From contig CM074765.1 of assembly GCA_037355855.1 (NCBI GenBank), positions 2,418,001-2,482,000 of the forward strand: a DNA stretch of 64,000 bases, in the 5' to 3' direction. Positions 53,182-62,717 of the stretch are shown one piece after another. The translations under genes and the position numbers were made by a program. Within the stretch, counting starts at the first letter, position 1. Each line of letters begins with the position of its first letter. A model generated the notes under the pieces. The model saw nothing but the letters and a program-made list of their open reading frames with translations, was not told the origin of the DNA and did not search any database. Source of the DNA: Pseudo-nitzschia pungens. Taxonomy: Eukaryota; Bacillariophyta; Bacillariophyceae; Bacillariales; Bacillariaceae.

Positions 53182-54783
53182 AGAAGATCTTAACAGATAT
53201 GCAGTGAAACTCAGAATCACGGGCGGTAACACAAAATCCATCCACACGAAATGGAATAATAATTACACTGCTCCATTTTTTGTTGGAATCCACTTTACCT
53301 GGAAGCAGTTGAAGAAGAAACATGCTGATTTCAGAGCAGAGCTGAGGAAGAGCAACAGAGTAAAAGCGAAACCACCACCTCCAGGAGCAGCGGCCAAATT
53401 TTTGGACGCCCTGGAAAAGGAGTTGGATGAGGCAATCGATCAGTATCTCGCTGCAGAGGAAGTCGCTGAAGCTAAGAAGGCCCAAAAGAAGCAGAAGAAG
53501 ACTGTCTCGTTCTTCAACAAGGGAGAGCGCCCTCAGGATCAAAAATTCCCTATGATCTTGCAAAGGGAGACAGCACCCCTTGTCCAGGGTGCAAACACAC
53601 CATGGTGATGCCCATTGAATCCAAGCAAGAAATTGCTGAATACAACAAAGGAGTAGAAGAAGATTACCAGCGGCGAATGACCCAGTATAGCGCTCTGTCT
53701 GTTGCTGTCCAGAAAACCAAGACTAGACCACAGCGAGGCAAGATGAAGGAGCGGACGCTTGCATGTTACTGTTTCAAGATGCACTGTATGATGCAGGATA
53801 CTGGTGGGAACTGCGAAAGATGCAGGGCTCATAAGGATAATGGTCGGATTTTCTTAAGCGAGGATGGAGACTTCTGTAGTTGTTGTATTTGCCACTGTAA
53901 TTGCAAGCTTCTCTTTACAGAATCAACCAGGAACACAATTGCTCGTGATCTGGATCCATTGGAGCAGGAACCAGAGAAAGATGCTCCAGGAACAATGCAA
54001 GAATTTGTTTAGTATGTACACAAGACAGTAGCTGAGTCCCACCGAGAAGAGTTCCGGTCCAATCCAACAGCGTTGAAGGAAGAGATCTCCCAAAACGCCT
54101 GTACCAACTCCCTGTACTCTATTGTCAGCAATCCCCATCTTGCCTCTGCGCGATTCCAGAAGAGGATCAAAGCAGCTGCCGGTCCAATGAAAAAGACTTC
54201 CATCGATGGGAAGACTATCGAACAACTCCGAGCTGAACAGAAGGGACGAGCTCCTGCTGAAGACTCCAGATACCACCGAAATAGGCTTATGGAGGGAGCT
54301 CTGGGGATGGATGAGAGCTGGTTCCTCTCCAATGGCTCCAGAAAGAAGAACCCCCCTGGTGTACCAACCGAAACACCGGAAGACTTCAACTTCAATGGAA
54401 CATCTGCTCTCCAGCCAATCACAATCGATGCTGACACTGGAGAATCGAAACAGAACCCAAGGCAATTGTTGACTACTCCACCGGTTGTTCCTCCACCGGT
54501 ACCCACAGCAGCAGCGAAACAGGGGACACTGGCAGCAATCCAAGAGGTCCGGGGCATCGCATGTGTCCGGGCCGATGAAGAAGACACCAGTCCGACTTCC
54601 GCAGACGCCCTGGACCTGATTGCTGGGAACCTCTCCTCCAGAAAGAACAGTGAATTGTGGAATGAAATCAAAGAGCGAGTCGTAAACCTTGACCGGAAAG
54701 GGCAATCCCCAGAGAAGATTACCACCAACATGGTCCGGTGGTACAAGAGGCGCAAGCGCCAGCAGGAAGAAGACAAAAAATAA
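53182..54783 (+). pseudogene. Accessory Cys-rich ORF of the outer transposon, unknown function
   Basis: The frame is open from the junction at 53182 (no start codon; the 5' end is lost) to about 53550, with a Lys-rich helical stretch (EEVAEAKKAQKKQKK). A frameshift near 53500-53550 leads to a second frame that is open from about 53545 (CPGCKHTM) through 54783, except for one in-frame TAG at 54010-54012. The middle is Cys-rich: CYCFKMHC, CERCRAH and CSCCICHCNC suggest metal binding. The last part is charged, Pro-rich and ends in a basic tail (MVRWYKRRKRQQ). I do not recognise the family. It lies convergent to the transposase inside the same inverted repeats, so I infer an accessory gene of the transposon. 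A captured host gene is the alternative. Confidence 0.65.
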
Positions 54784-55658
54784 ACTGTATTATTAATTAT
54801 TATTTATCAGTGGTGGTTCCCCATGGTCGATTGCTGTAGATTGTCGATTGCTGTAGATTGTTGCGTCGTAGATTGTCGCGTCCATTGTCGGTTGCCGGCT
54901 GGTTACTCTTGCTGGAGACAAGGTGTGGTTTTTAGATGTTGCCAGCAGCAAAATTATGAGCTGCTGCTTGCTGCTCCTGTTTTTTGCTCTGCTGTTTGCT
55001 CTGCTGTTTGCTGCTGTTGCTGCTGTTTGCTGGAGTGGATCGATCGATCGATTGTATTTCTTCCGTTCCGAACTTTTGTGTACCGGTATGTTCGATATCT
55101 AGACTTGTAGACCTACAATAGCTAAAGACGGGTCCAACACCTATCATTCCCAGCAGTTCTTCTATACTTTGCGGTGCCGGTTGACTTCTATCCCAGGAGT
55201 TGACGCGTCTGCCGACTTCAATCCCAGGAGTTCTTCTATACTTTGCGGCGCCAGTCGACTTCAATCCCACCATGTGGACGTCCAAGGTTTTCTATTGTAC
55301 CTATGTTCGATATCCACCATGGAGATGAATATAATCGATTCCCACAAGTGTTCGATACTTAAGACATGGGAGTGATCGACTACAATCGAAAACCTATTTC
55401 GAAGCAACTGGTAGAGCAAACTGGAGCAACACTAATTCATTATTTCTATTTTTGCAACTCTGCAAAATCCACTGAACTACCACTAAGGAATACAACCAAA
55501 TCGACAATCGACAATGGTGGAGACCCGACAATCGACAACTAATCATAGATAATTACTAATAATACAATTTATTTCTTCTATCAATCGACAATCTTCTGGT
55601 GGAGACGCGACAATCTTCTGGTGGAGACGCGACAATATACAAAGGGGGGGCTTGTCTC
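54784..55658. other. Spacer between convergent transposon genes
   Basis: No gene is seen. It has short tandem duplications: GTCGATTGCTGTAGATT near 54829-54863, TGCTCTGCTGTT near 54985-55010, an ATTCTTCTATACTTTGCGG-type block at 55150-55260, and CAATCTTCTGGTGGAGACGC at 55592-55633. Confidence 0.7.
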
Positions 55659-56930
55659 TCATGGATCTGGCGGACCAAGTGGTCCCCATCCTGGTGGATC
55701 AGCATCCGGATCCTCCACTATTTCAACCCCCTCATAAGTACCATCCTCACTGTATCCGCAGTGCGCAAATGTCGGATCAAAGGGACCAATCTTTGCCGCT
55801 GATTCCAGTATCTGTTGCTCCAGTTGATCCAGATTTAATTGCCCGGTCACATTGATTTTCATGTGGTTGATCAGCTGACAAATGACGTACTCGATGGGGC
55901 CATACTTTGGTTGATAGGCCGGACGGGGGAGAATATCAAACCTTGTTGGTCCTTCTCTCCCCATGACAGTCTCGTAAACAAGAGGACTGTAGTGAGAGCT
56001 CAAGTTGTCCCACAAGAACACCCTCCAGTTGTCTACAGGAAATTGGTCCTGCTCAATCGATGAGCAGATACTCCCAATAAACTGAGCAAAATTATAGCCT
56101 GTCGTCCCAGCAACCTTTCGGACATCAATCCACCTCCTTGGAAGGGCAATACTCCCTGTTTGGTTGTCTGGAACTGCAGGATCTCCTGCCTCTACAGCAA
56201 TCATGACAGTGAGCTTCTCTCCCTTCTCATAGTTTCCAATCGTACGGATCCTACAGAATCTAAGCGCCCATCCACCAGATCTATTCAATCTTCTGTGCTC
56301 CATGGCAAATTTGTCAACGTCAATGAAGCGCTTCCGGGGAATGCCAACCACACCAATTGGCAATGGTCTATTCCAGAATAAGTACTCCCTCCGCAAGTTC
56401 TGTGGCAAGTAGGCCTTGTAAGCCTCTATACTCGCCTTCTTCTTGGAGATTTCCAGCTCCTTTAATCGGCGAGATATCAGCTGATTCGAATACACCGGAA
56501 ATCCATCATTGTAGAGGTACATTGCTATCTCGTCAAGAGTACTCTGTGGATAGATGACTAGGCAAATGGCAAGACTAATTAAGGCAGAACCTACTAACAT
56601 CTCTTTTTCCTTGTTACCGGTCATCTTATATGGATGGAGCCTCTTCTCCCATCTCCTGAGGCTTGCTTCCGACGCAGTTGTTTGTTCCCCGGCCAATTTC
56701 CTTGTAAGCTCTTCTTATTGGAACCAAACTGCATACCCCCTACTTCCACCACCTCCTGGATGTGGAAGCGACTTCCTCTTCTTCTCAAGCTCTCTGGTAA
56801 GTTGGAGAGCTCTACGAGCTTTGGCTCTCTCATCAGCAGGGTCGTTGTTCATGGTCGGAAGTGATTTCGATGAAGAAGAAGGGGTTGTCAAGAAGCAAAA
56901 ATTCACCTGTTGTTGTCGGAAACGAAGCAT
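55659..56930 (-). pseudogene. DDE transposase (Tc1/mariner/IS630-like) with one in-frame stop
   Basis: On the minus strand a frame with ATGs at 56930 and 56852 reads to a TAA at 56717-56715, and the same frame then continues open to 55659, so a single stop interrupts an otherwise continuous gene. After the stop there is a helix-turn-helix-like N-terminal region (TLDEIAMYLYNDGFPVYS, ISRRLKELEISKKK). The DDE core follows: D in RFIDVDKFAMEH, D in VFLWDNLSSHYS, and E in PKYGPIEYVICQL about 35 residues later. This layout is that of IS630/Tc1/mariner transposases, which cut and paste DNA between inverted repeats. It lies next to the right inverted repeat and reads inward. Start choice between the two ATGs is uncertain. 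Confidence 0.85.
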
Positions 56931-57115
56931 GTTCGAACCGAAGAACCGAAGAACAATGGTGTTCTCGCAAAATAGATCTAATCAACTAGTTTTTTCGATC
57001 CCCCTCTAGGTGAGTCAATAGCAGCCAATGACGATAGTCAAAGGGGTTTCAGTGATCTCTAAACTGTGAGTCAATTTTTTGGTAAGCAGGGGGTTAAGGT
57101 TCTTTTTTTTTGTTA

Positions 57116-57176
57116 CATGTTCCACTAATCTCTGTTAATTTGCAGCTAACAATTTGTAAAATCAATTGTTAGGGGG
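57116..57176 (-). repeat. Right terminal inverted repeat of the outer transposon
   Basis: Reverse complement starts CCCCCTAACAATTG and matches 10470-10527. It is followed outside by TAATTTTTTC. Confidence 0.75.
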
Positions 57177-58311
57177 TAATTTTTTCATCATGCAGTGACG
57201 CACCCCTTTCTATTATCACCCCTGGTGGCAAGTGCATAGCACACAAGATATGATCGCGTACAGTGCTACAGTGTACAGTGTGTACACTACAGTACTGGAT
57301 CTACACGGTGTAAGTAGAAGGTATGGTCAGTATGTTGAATTAAGTACTGTACCTACGTACCCCAACCCTTTACCAACATATGGATCCAAACCATGTTCTC
57401 TCGATCGGAGAAGCTCTCAATCAGAGAAGTTCTCACTCTTTGGAATTCAACCACTTTAAAATGACTCTAGAACAACACATCATGCCCGGCACCTATTCTG
57501 ATACCTCTAACGTACCTCTAGAGTGGTAACTAGTGTGCTCATGATATATGCATTAGCGCTTGAACAGTATCCTCTGTGGTCTAATCAATTGCCAGCACTC
57601 CGTGCTGTACTGTTGTTGCTGCTCTCCCTGTTTTGCTGACGAGCAAAATCTTTACATCGCTGTTTCACCACAGTTTATTCCTACGAATCGAAAGTGCCGA
57701 CAGGCACAAATATCAACACAGTGGAATTCAATGAATCATTTAGAGCCTTTGTAGGATTGTAATGCTAGCATGTTACATTCATTAAACTGTCTTGCAACGC
57801 CGAAGACACAAGAGACCTCATGCATATCTACCTTTGAAGCCCGGCATGCAAAAAGAAGGTCGAATCCACATGCAAAGCGCATACAGACTGGCTCCTGGTC
57901 CTCATGAAATACACATCCAAACTACATATTTACCTTAGAGTGTTACACTCCCTTTGTAACCAACGGGGTTAATATAAGATGCATCCATCCCTATTATTGC
58001 AGGGATAGCACTAAGACTTACTAGTAACCGTAACAGCACCATGGAGGAGCGTGCTGTGCACCGGAATAGTGACAATTTGACTCAGGACTGAGGATTAGCG
58101 AGTCCCCATATTGCCAATTACAGGGTAATATGGATTTACCAGTCCAGTGAACCAGCTCTCACTTTGCTTGCTGCCATCAATTATCAGACAACAATGCTCC
58201 CACAATACACATTTGCAATGAATGCAAACTCAAAAATAGTCGTAAGGTGTTGGCTCACTTGTTTACTCCACACTATTGTTTGTGTGGAAGTTGTGTGTTT
58301 TTTATGAGACA
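57177..58311. other. Unassigned, probably host intergenic DNA
   Basis: No recognisable gene, RNA gene or repeat family is seen in this 1.1 kb. The composition is more even than in the element-filled parts. Confidence 0.55.
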
Positions 58312-58849
58312 GGAACATTATGGAAAAAAAACTTTTCTGGAAAATTTCCATTTTCATGCGCATTGTGCGGGCGACTACTCTCAAAAAATCTTAGGGCAAT
58401 AACGGCTCTTCTATATTTAAAGAAGAGCGACCATAATTTAACGGTCTTCAACCGTCATCTTTGTCCTCAAAAAACGATTGTCCTCAAAAAGTGTCCTCAA
58501 CGATTTTGTCCTCAACAGACTGTCCTCAACCATTATGTCCTCAAAAATTATGTCCTCAACGTTTTGTCCTCAACCTCAACGTTGAAGTCATAGAGGTTGA
58601 GGACAAAACGTTGAGGACATAATTTTTGAGGACATAATGGTTGAGGACAGTCTGTTGAGGACAAAATCGTTGAGGACACTTTTTGAGGACACGTTTTGAG
58701 GACAGTTTTGAGGACACTCTGCGTACTCGTACAGCCGTTAAAGTGGATATTCAACAAAAAACAGCCGTTAAAAAATACATCAATTTTATTGCGCGCAACG
58801 CGCATGAATATGGAAATTTTCTCAAAAAAACTTTTTTCCATAATGTTCC
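58312..58849. mobile_element. Hairpin MITE-like element with TGTCCTCAA array
   Basis: The ends are inverted repeats of about 60 bp: GGAACATTATGGAAAAAA at 58312 and its complement ending at 58849. Taking GAACATTATGG as the true end leaves CAG on both sides, a possible 3-bp target duplication. The inside holds a perfect 99-bp inverted repeat, 58479-58577 against 58593-58691, around a 15-base loop. Each arm is built from TGTCCTCAA units. There is no coding potential. The transcript or single strand would fold completely. The autonomous partner is not in the window. Confidence 0.88.
58479..58691. repeat. Perfect 99-bp palindrome arms with clustered TGTCCTCAA units
   Basis: Arms 58479-58577 and 58593-58691 are exact complements as far as I can read; the loop is AACGTTGAAGTCATA. 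More TGTCCTCAA units lie outside the perfect part, at 58462 on the left, and as TTGAGGACA at about 58695-58715 on the right. Confidence 0.92.
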
Positions 58850-59403
58850 AGAGTAGTATCTCTTAGCAAGAAATAGTAAGGCAGTAAATATGAGTAATTC
58901 CAAAGTGTACAGTCAGGTTTTGGTTTTCTCCTGCTTTCATTGGAACGTATGGGTTGTAGGTATTTTATTATGATTGAATAGGTACGTTGAGGAAACGGTG
59001 CAACGATGACGTCAATCCAGACGTTTTTATGGGGGACTACCGTAGTCCACTTAACGTGAAGCTAATAGGAACCAATCAAATTATTGTTGTTCAGAACACG
59101 TGGCCTTCAGGATCTCTATTCGATGATGTCTTTTCCACGCTACCGCCTGCTGATGATCAGACACACAACTTCGAGAAACCCCCGCGACTACATCATGGTA
59201 CGAGTAAGTTAGTCTTAAGGTTACCTGGTACAGTAATTACTCGTACTCCGAGCTGATTTGATTTTCTAGTTGCTTTGTGATAAAGTGAAAAAAGCTGTTT
59301 CTCCATCGGTTACGTAATGTGCACTCGATATCACACAAAATCATCCTGCAAATATATACCGTTGGCAGAAAAAGTTCAGATTTCACTTGAATAATCCAAA
59401 ACC
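58850..59403. other. Upstream region of the HSF-type gene
   Basis: No gene is assigned. A frame at 58987-59256 is open for 89 codons but begins at TTG and shows no known motif. A TATA-like ATATATA lies at 59352-59358, about 46 bp before the HSF ATG. A loose heat-shock-element-like AGAAAAAGTTCAGATTTC lies at about 59369-59387; it is weak. Confidence 0.5.
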
Positions 59404-60561
59404 ATGGCACCGTCGTTGGACCGTAGTGGATTATCGTTTGATAACATAGGTGCCCTTTCACAGCTTGTAGAGGCTGCATCTGCTCTGACAGAGCTAGAAG
59501 TGCATGAAACTTCGACGCAGAAGGCACTGCCAACAGCACTGGTTAGCGACGATGATGAAATATCTCGGGTCACCACGAAAGCCATCGACACCACCGCTAC
59601 GTCGTCTAATAATAACAAGAAAAAGGAAATTTTCCCCCAGAAACTAATGGAGATTCTTGGCGATTCGTCTGTGTCTGATATAGTGTCGTGGCTTCCACAC
59701 GGTCGATCGTTTGTGATCATTCGCCCTGACCTCTTCTGCGAGCAAGTGCTCCCAAGATACCTACCTCCTGCTGATTCGAGGGGGAGTACAAAATACCCAT
59801 CTTTCACCCGAAAACTTAATAGATGGTACGTATTGTAATCCACAGACAATCGAGAGAGTCTTGCAGATACTTGTCTTTGCAGCACTCTCTCAAAAAATGT
59901 TGTGTCGCAACACGTCACTTACTTGACTTCTAACAGGGGATTCCGCCAGGCAACAAGAGGAGCTGACACCGGAGCGTTTCATCATCCATTCTTTCGGCGT
60001 GATCAACCTGAGTTATGTGTAAAAATGTTTTGTCAGAAATCTAGGGATCGACAACAAGGGCATCAGAAACAAAGAAGCCTCCCCCCGAAAAAGAGATCGA
60101 TACCTGATGGTGCGCCTGCTTCCTTCGGTACTTCCCGTAAGGCTGCGTGTTCAATTGTTTCTAGCGCAGACAGTGCCTTGATGTCTACTTCTACTAGTCG
60201 AGCAGGACAAATGCCCGGATTTGTCTCAGGGGACGAGCGATCAACAAGTACGTCGTCGTTATCTTCTCAAACATCTTTCAGCAACTCAGTGGGTTTGAAC
60301 AATGCCAACAACTATATCGGATCGATTCATCCATCTGGGGTTGTACCTGCAACTTCTGTTCCCGTTGCAACTGTAAATCACAAAGCGACGACAATGCACT
60401 TGAAGGGGCGAGGGGGCGTTGGAGTGATTCCATTCATCTCAAACGATACGAAGTTTGTAGCATCCACATTACGGCAACGCGAATCTCTGGAAGTATACAG
60501 AGCCGCAAAAGCAATGCTATACGATGCATACATGAAAGCAGTAAATGAAGAAGTGCTTTGA
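59404..60561 (+). CDS. Heat-shock-factor-type transcription factor, 348 aa, one intron
   Basis: ATG at 59404 in a good context (AAACCATGG). Exon 1 is 59404-59825, the intron 59826-59936 (GTACGT to CTAACAG, 111 bp), exon 2 59937-60561 ending TGA. The splice rebuilds the conserved NRWGF of the HSF DNA-binding domain. This domain spans about residues 76-175: FPQKLMEIL, SWLPHGRSFVI, FCEQVLPRYL, SFTRKLNRWGF and FHHPFFRRD. A basic stretch follows (KKRSIPDG preceded by RDRQQGHQKQR), then a Ser/Thr-rich region and a C-terminal helix (AAKAMLYDAYMKAVNEE). No long HR-A/B coiled coil is evident, as in many short diatom HSFs. It would bind nGAAn repeats in the nucleus. Its target genes cannot be deduced. 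The reading frame is intact. Confidence 0.93.
59826..59936 (+). other. Spliceosomal intron of the HSF-type gene
   Basis: GT-AG intron of 111 bp; donor GTACGT and acceptor TTCTAACAG. Reading through it leads to a stop within seven codons, while splicing restores the HSF domain. Confidence 0.93.
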
Positions 60562-61817
60562 GGGCAACGCTGGAAGAAAAACTGGAAAAGACGCGGAAAA
60601 ATCTGTACATAAACATCCCGTAGATTCTGGAGTCGCAAAGAAAAAAATAGGGTATATTAAACTCCTTTTTTAATGAAGTGAAATGGCATGCTAATCTACT
60701 TCGTAATAAATAGAAACAGAAACGCCACTTGACAATTACGAAGTAGATAGCATTGTGATGATACGGTAGATGGATGTCTTTATTATTTTCGCGTGATGCG
60801 AAGTACAATTCAGTTAATTTACTGAAATAAAATATCATGTTTGCTGTTACGCGAGGTAAGGGATCTTGTAGCATGAACTGAGATTTCGAATGCTTCGTGT
60901 AAAGTTACTGTAAAGGTTTCGAAGTAAGCAATCGTCTGGCCCTGTAAAAGGTGCATATTATTTCCTTCTCACCTTTCGAGTCAGGTTACCGTAGTAAAGA
61001 ATTGATAATAATATTACGGTGACAGAAGAAGATGATGTTTGTATGAAGAAAAGAACATCAGGCCCCTCGAGACACAACCAGTTGCTGGTAGAGGGTGTCA
61101 GCTTAGTCACTGAGTGCGTCATAGAATCATCATACAACGTAAGAAATAATGAGATGATTGTTTATGAGCGATAGAAGAAGAAGTTCTCTTTGTGATCGCG
61201 GACCTCTTTGTGGAGCTTAGTTTCTTTTATTTTTAAGAGGTAGAAAGAGTTATGAAAATCAATTGACAATTGCGTCAGTGGATGATTCGATTCAAGAACC
61301 GAAAAACAATGTTCATTCATTTTGAGCAATTACCAATTGTAACCGTCGAGTAGCACCTTTTCCCTTGCAATCATGCGCGCGAGATTTCAAGTGGTTCTCT
61401 CATAATTCGAGCAGCTCGACACAAAGAAAACACTATTACGAAGTACGTAGTAATCTTACGTATTATTTACTGGGCCCTCCGGAACTAAATAAATTTGTGC
61501 GCGCATGCAATTTTGTGTCAACTCGGGACTGATTTATTTTGCGTGAACTTACCGTACATTCATTCTCCGTGACCGCCCCCTTTATTTTTTCCTCTTCACG
61601 GTGAAAAGGTGAAAAAAACCCATGAATGAACCCACATGAACCCACGTTAACCCACGTTAACCCACAAAAAGAACCCACGATAACCCACATTCGACGTGAG
61701 CGCTCACTTGCTCCATAACCCACGTTCGACGTGAGCGCTCACTTGCTCCATTAGCTCAACTTTCCATGAAGCTAGTGAGCCCTCACTTTTGCTCTAGCTC
61801 ATTTCTGTGAACGCTCA
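60562..61817. other. Downstream of the HSF gene; no gene seen
   Basis: AATAAA-like sequences lie at about 60704 and 60822. From 61620 to 61760 there are short tandem units: AACCCACGTT repeated about six times, and a 23-bp CGACGTGAGCGCTCACTTGCT direct duplication near 61693 and 61729. Nothing else is recognised. Confidence 0.6.
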
Positions 61818-62717
61818 TGTGTTGATATCCGCTCGTCAGCGGTCTTCGGGGAACTTAATCGTAGATATGTATCTCGTACTGGTCTGTAAATAAGGAAAAG
61901 CCTTAACAATAATAATACATAAAGTCCTGGCAAATCGTGAGTCTACAGTGGACCATTCAAGGTCTATTGCATACACTTAAGCAATACAAAGCACTTCCCT
62001 AGAGGTACATCGGAATCGATCGATAGGAGGGCATGATAGGCGTGTTTATTTTAGAGTATAAAAGAAAGAGTGAATATATCGTGACAGGAGCTGAGCGCAG
62101 CTCAGCTCTGTATCGTATCGTATCAGCGTTCCGATAACTCGTAGAATAACGGAGCTCTGTAGCTCCAGTACTGTATTCTACGGGTAGCGTACGGAGTATC
62201 GTATCTCCGATTAATTATTAGCGATCCAATCGTATGCTAGCTCACTTATGCTAGCGCGTTGGGTAACTGTTTGGGCCGGGTATCCGGTCATGATACATAT
62301 TATACACCAATGACCCGACCCCGGCGGTAGCATAGTATCTTAGCATGATATTATGGTAGGTTAGCACCACCAATATCTCGTGGCTTAGCAACCCTAACCC
62401 TGTAGCATTTAGCTACACCATAAAAAGGTGCTTTACTCGGGGTACGTACGATTGGTACAAATCGTACGCGGCGACCCTAGTAATTTTGCTAGCATCCATA
62501 CTAAACAGGATAGGTCTGCTGCTAAGCCTGCTGCTAAGCCTGCTGCTAAGCCTGCTGCTAAGCCTGTTGCTAAGCCTGTTGCTAAGCCTGTATGCTACCA
62601 ATTAGCACTCAGCTCAGCACCTGTTAGTCAGTTACTGGAGGCTGCTGCCTGTAGCCCCAGTACACTCTCCTACACAGGAGCCTTAGCACAGATCATAGCA
62701 CCCTGGATATCTTCATA
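61818..62717 (-). repeat. LTR of a second element C-type copy
   Basis: Parallels 13113-14023 throughout (start TGTGTTGATATCCGC, end GATATCTTCATA) with many substitutions and small indels. The 12-bp GCTAAGCCTGYT minisatellite is longer here (about seven units). Confidence 0.85.

Larger units (their letters stand above)
10470..57176 (-). mobile_element. Outermost DDE (Tc1/mariner/IS630-like) transposon enclosing a nest of retroelements
   Basis: The two ends are inverted copies of each other: CCCCTAACAATTGATTTTAC runs inward from 10470, and its reverse complement ends at 57176. They agree over 58 bases with two differences that I count. The transposon's own DNA is 10470-10527 plus 53182-57176, about 4 kb; everything between is inserted. 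The DDE transposase lies next to the right end, on the minus strand. A clean target duplication is not evident: TA follows the right end, but AT precedes the left. That the two repeats belong to one transposon is inference, supported by orientation and near identity. Confidence 0.7.

Noticed and set aside
53923..54776. Two long minus-strand frames (260 and 255 codons)
   Set aside because: They lie antisense to the Cys-rich gene, show no motif and overlap each other; best seen as shadow frames.
58118..58140. Partial resemblance to a homing endonuclease site (ACAGGGTAAT)
   Set aside because: Only half of the known I-SceI site and no intron or endonuclease nearby; chance.
58987..59256. Possible 89-codon exon upstream of the HSF gene
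   Set aside because: Begins at TTG, lacks motifs and clear splice links to the HSF exon; not supported as a gene.
59369..59387. Heat-shock element upstream of the HSF gene
   Set aside because: Only a loose nGAAn/nTTCn arrangement with wrong spacing; mentioned in the upstream region but not called as a site.
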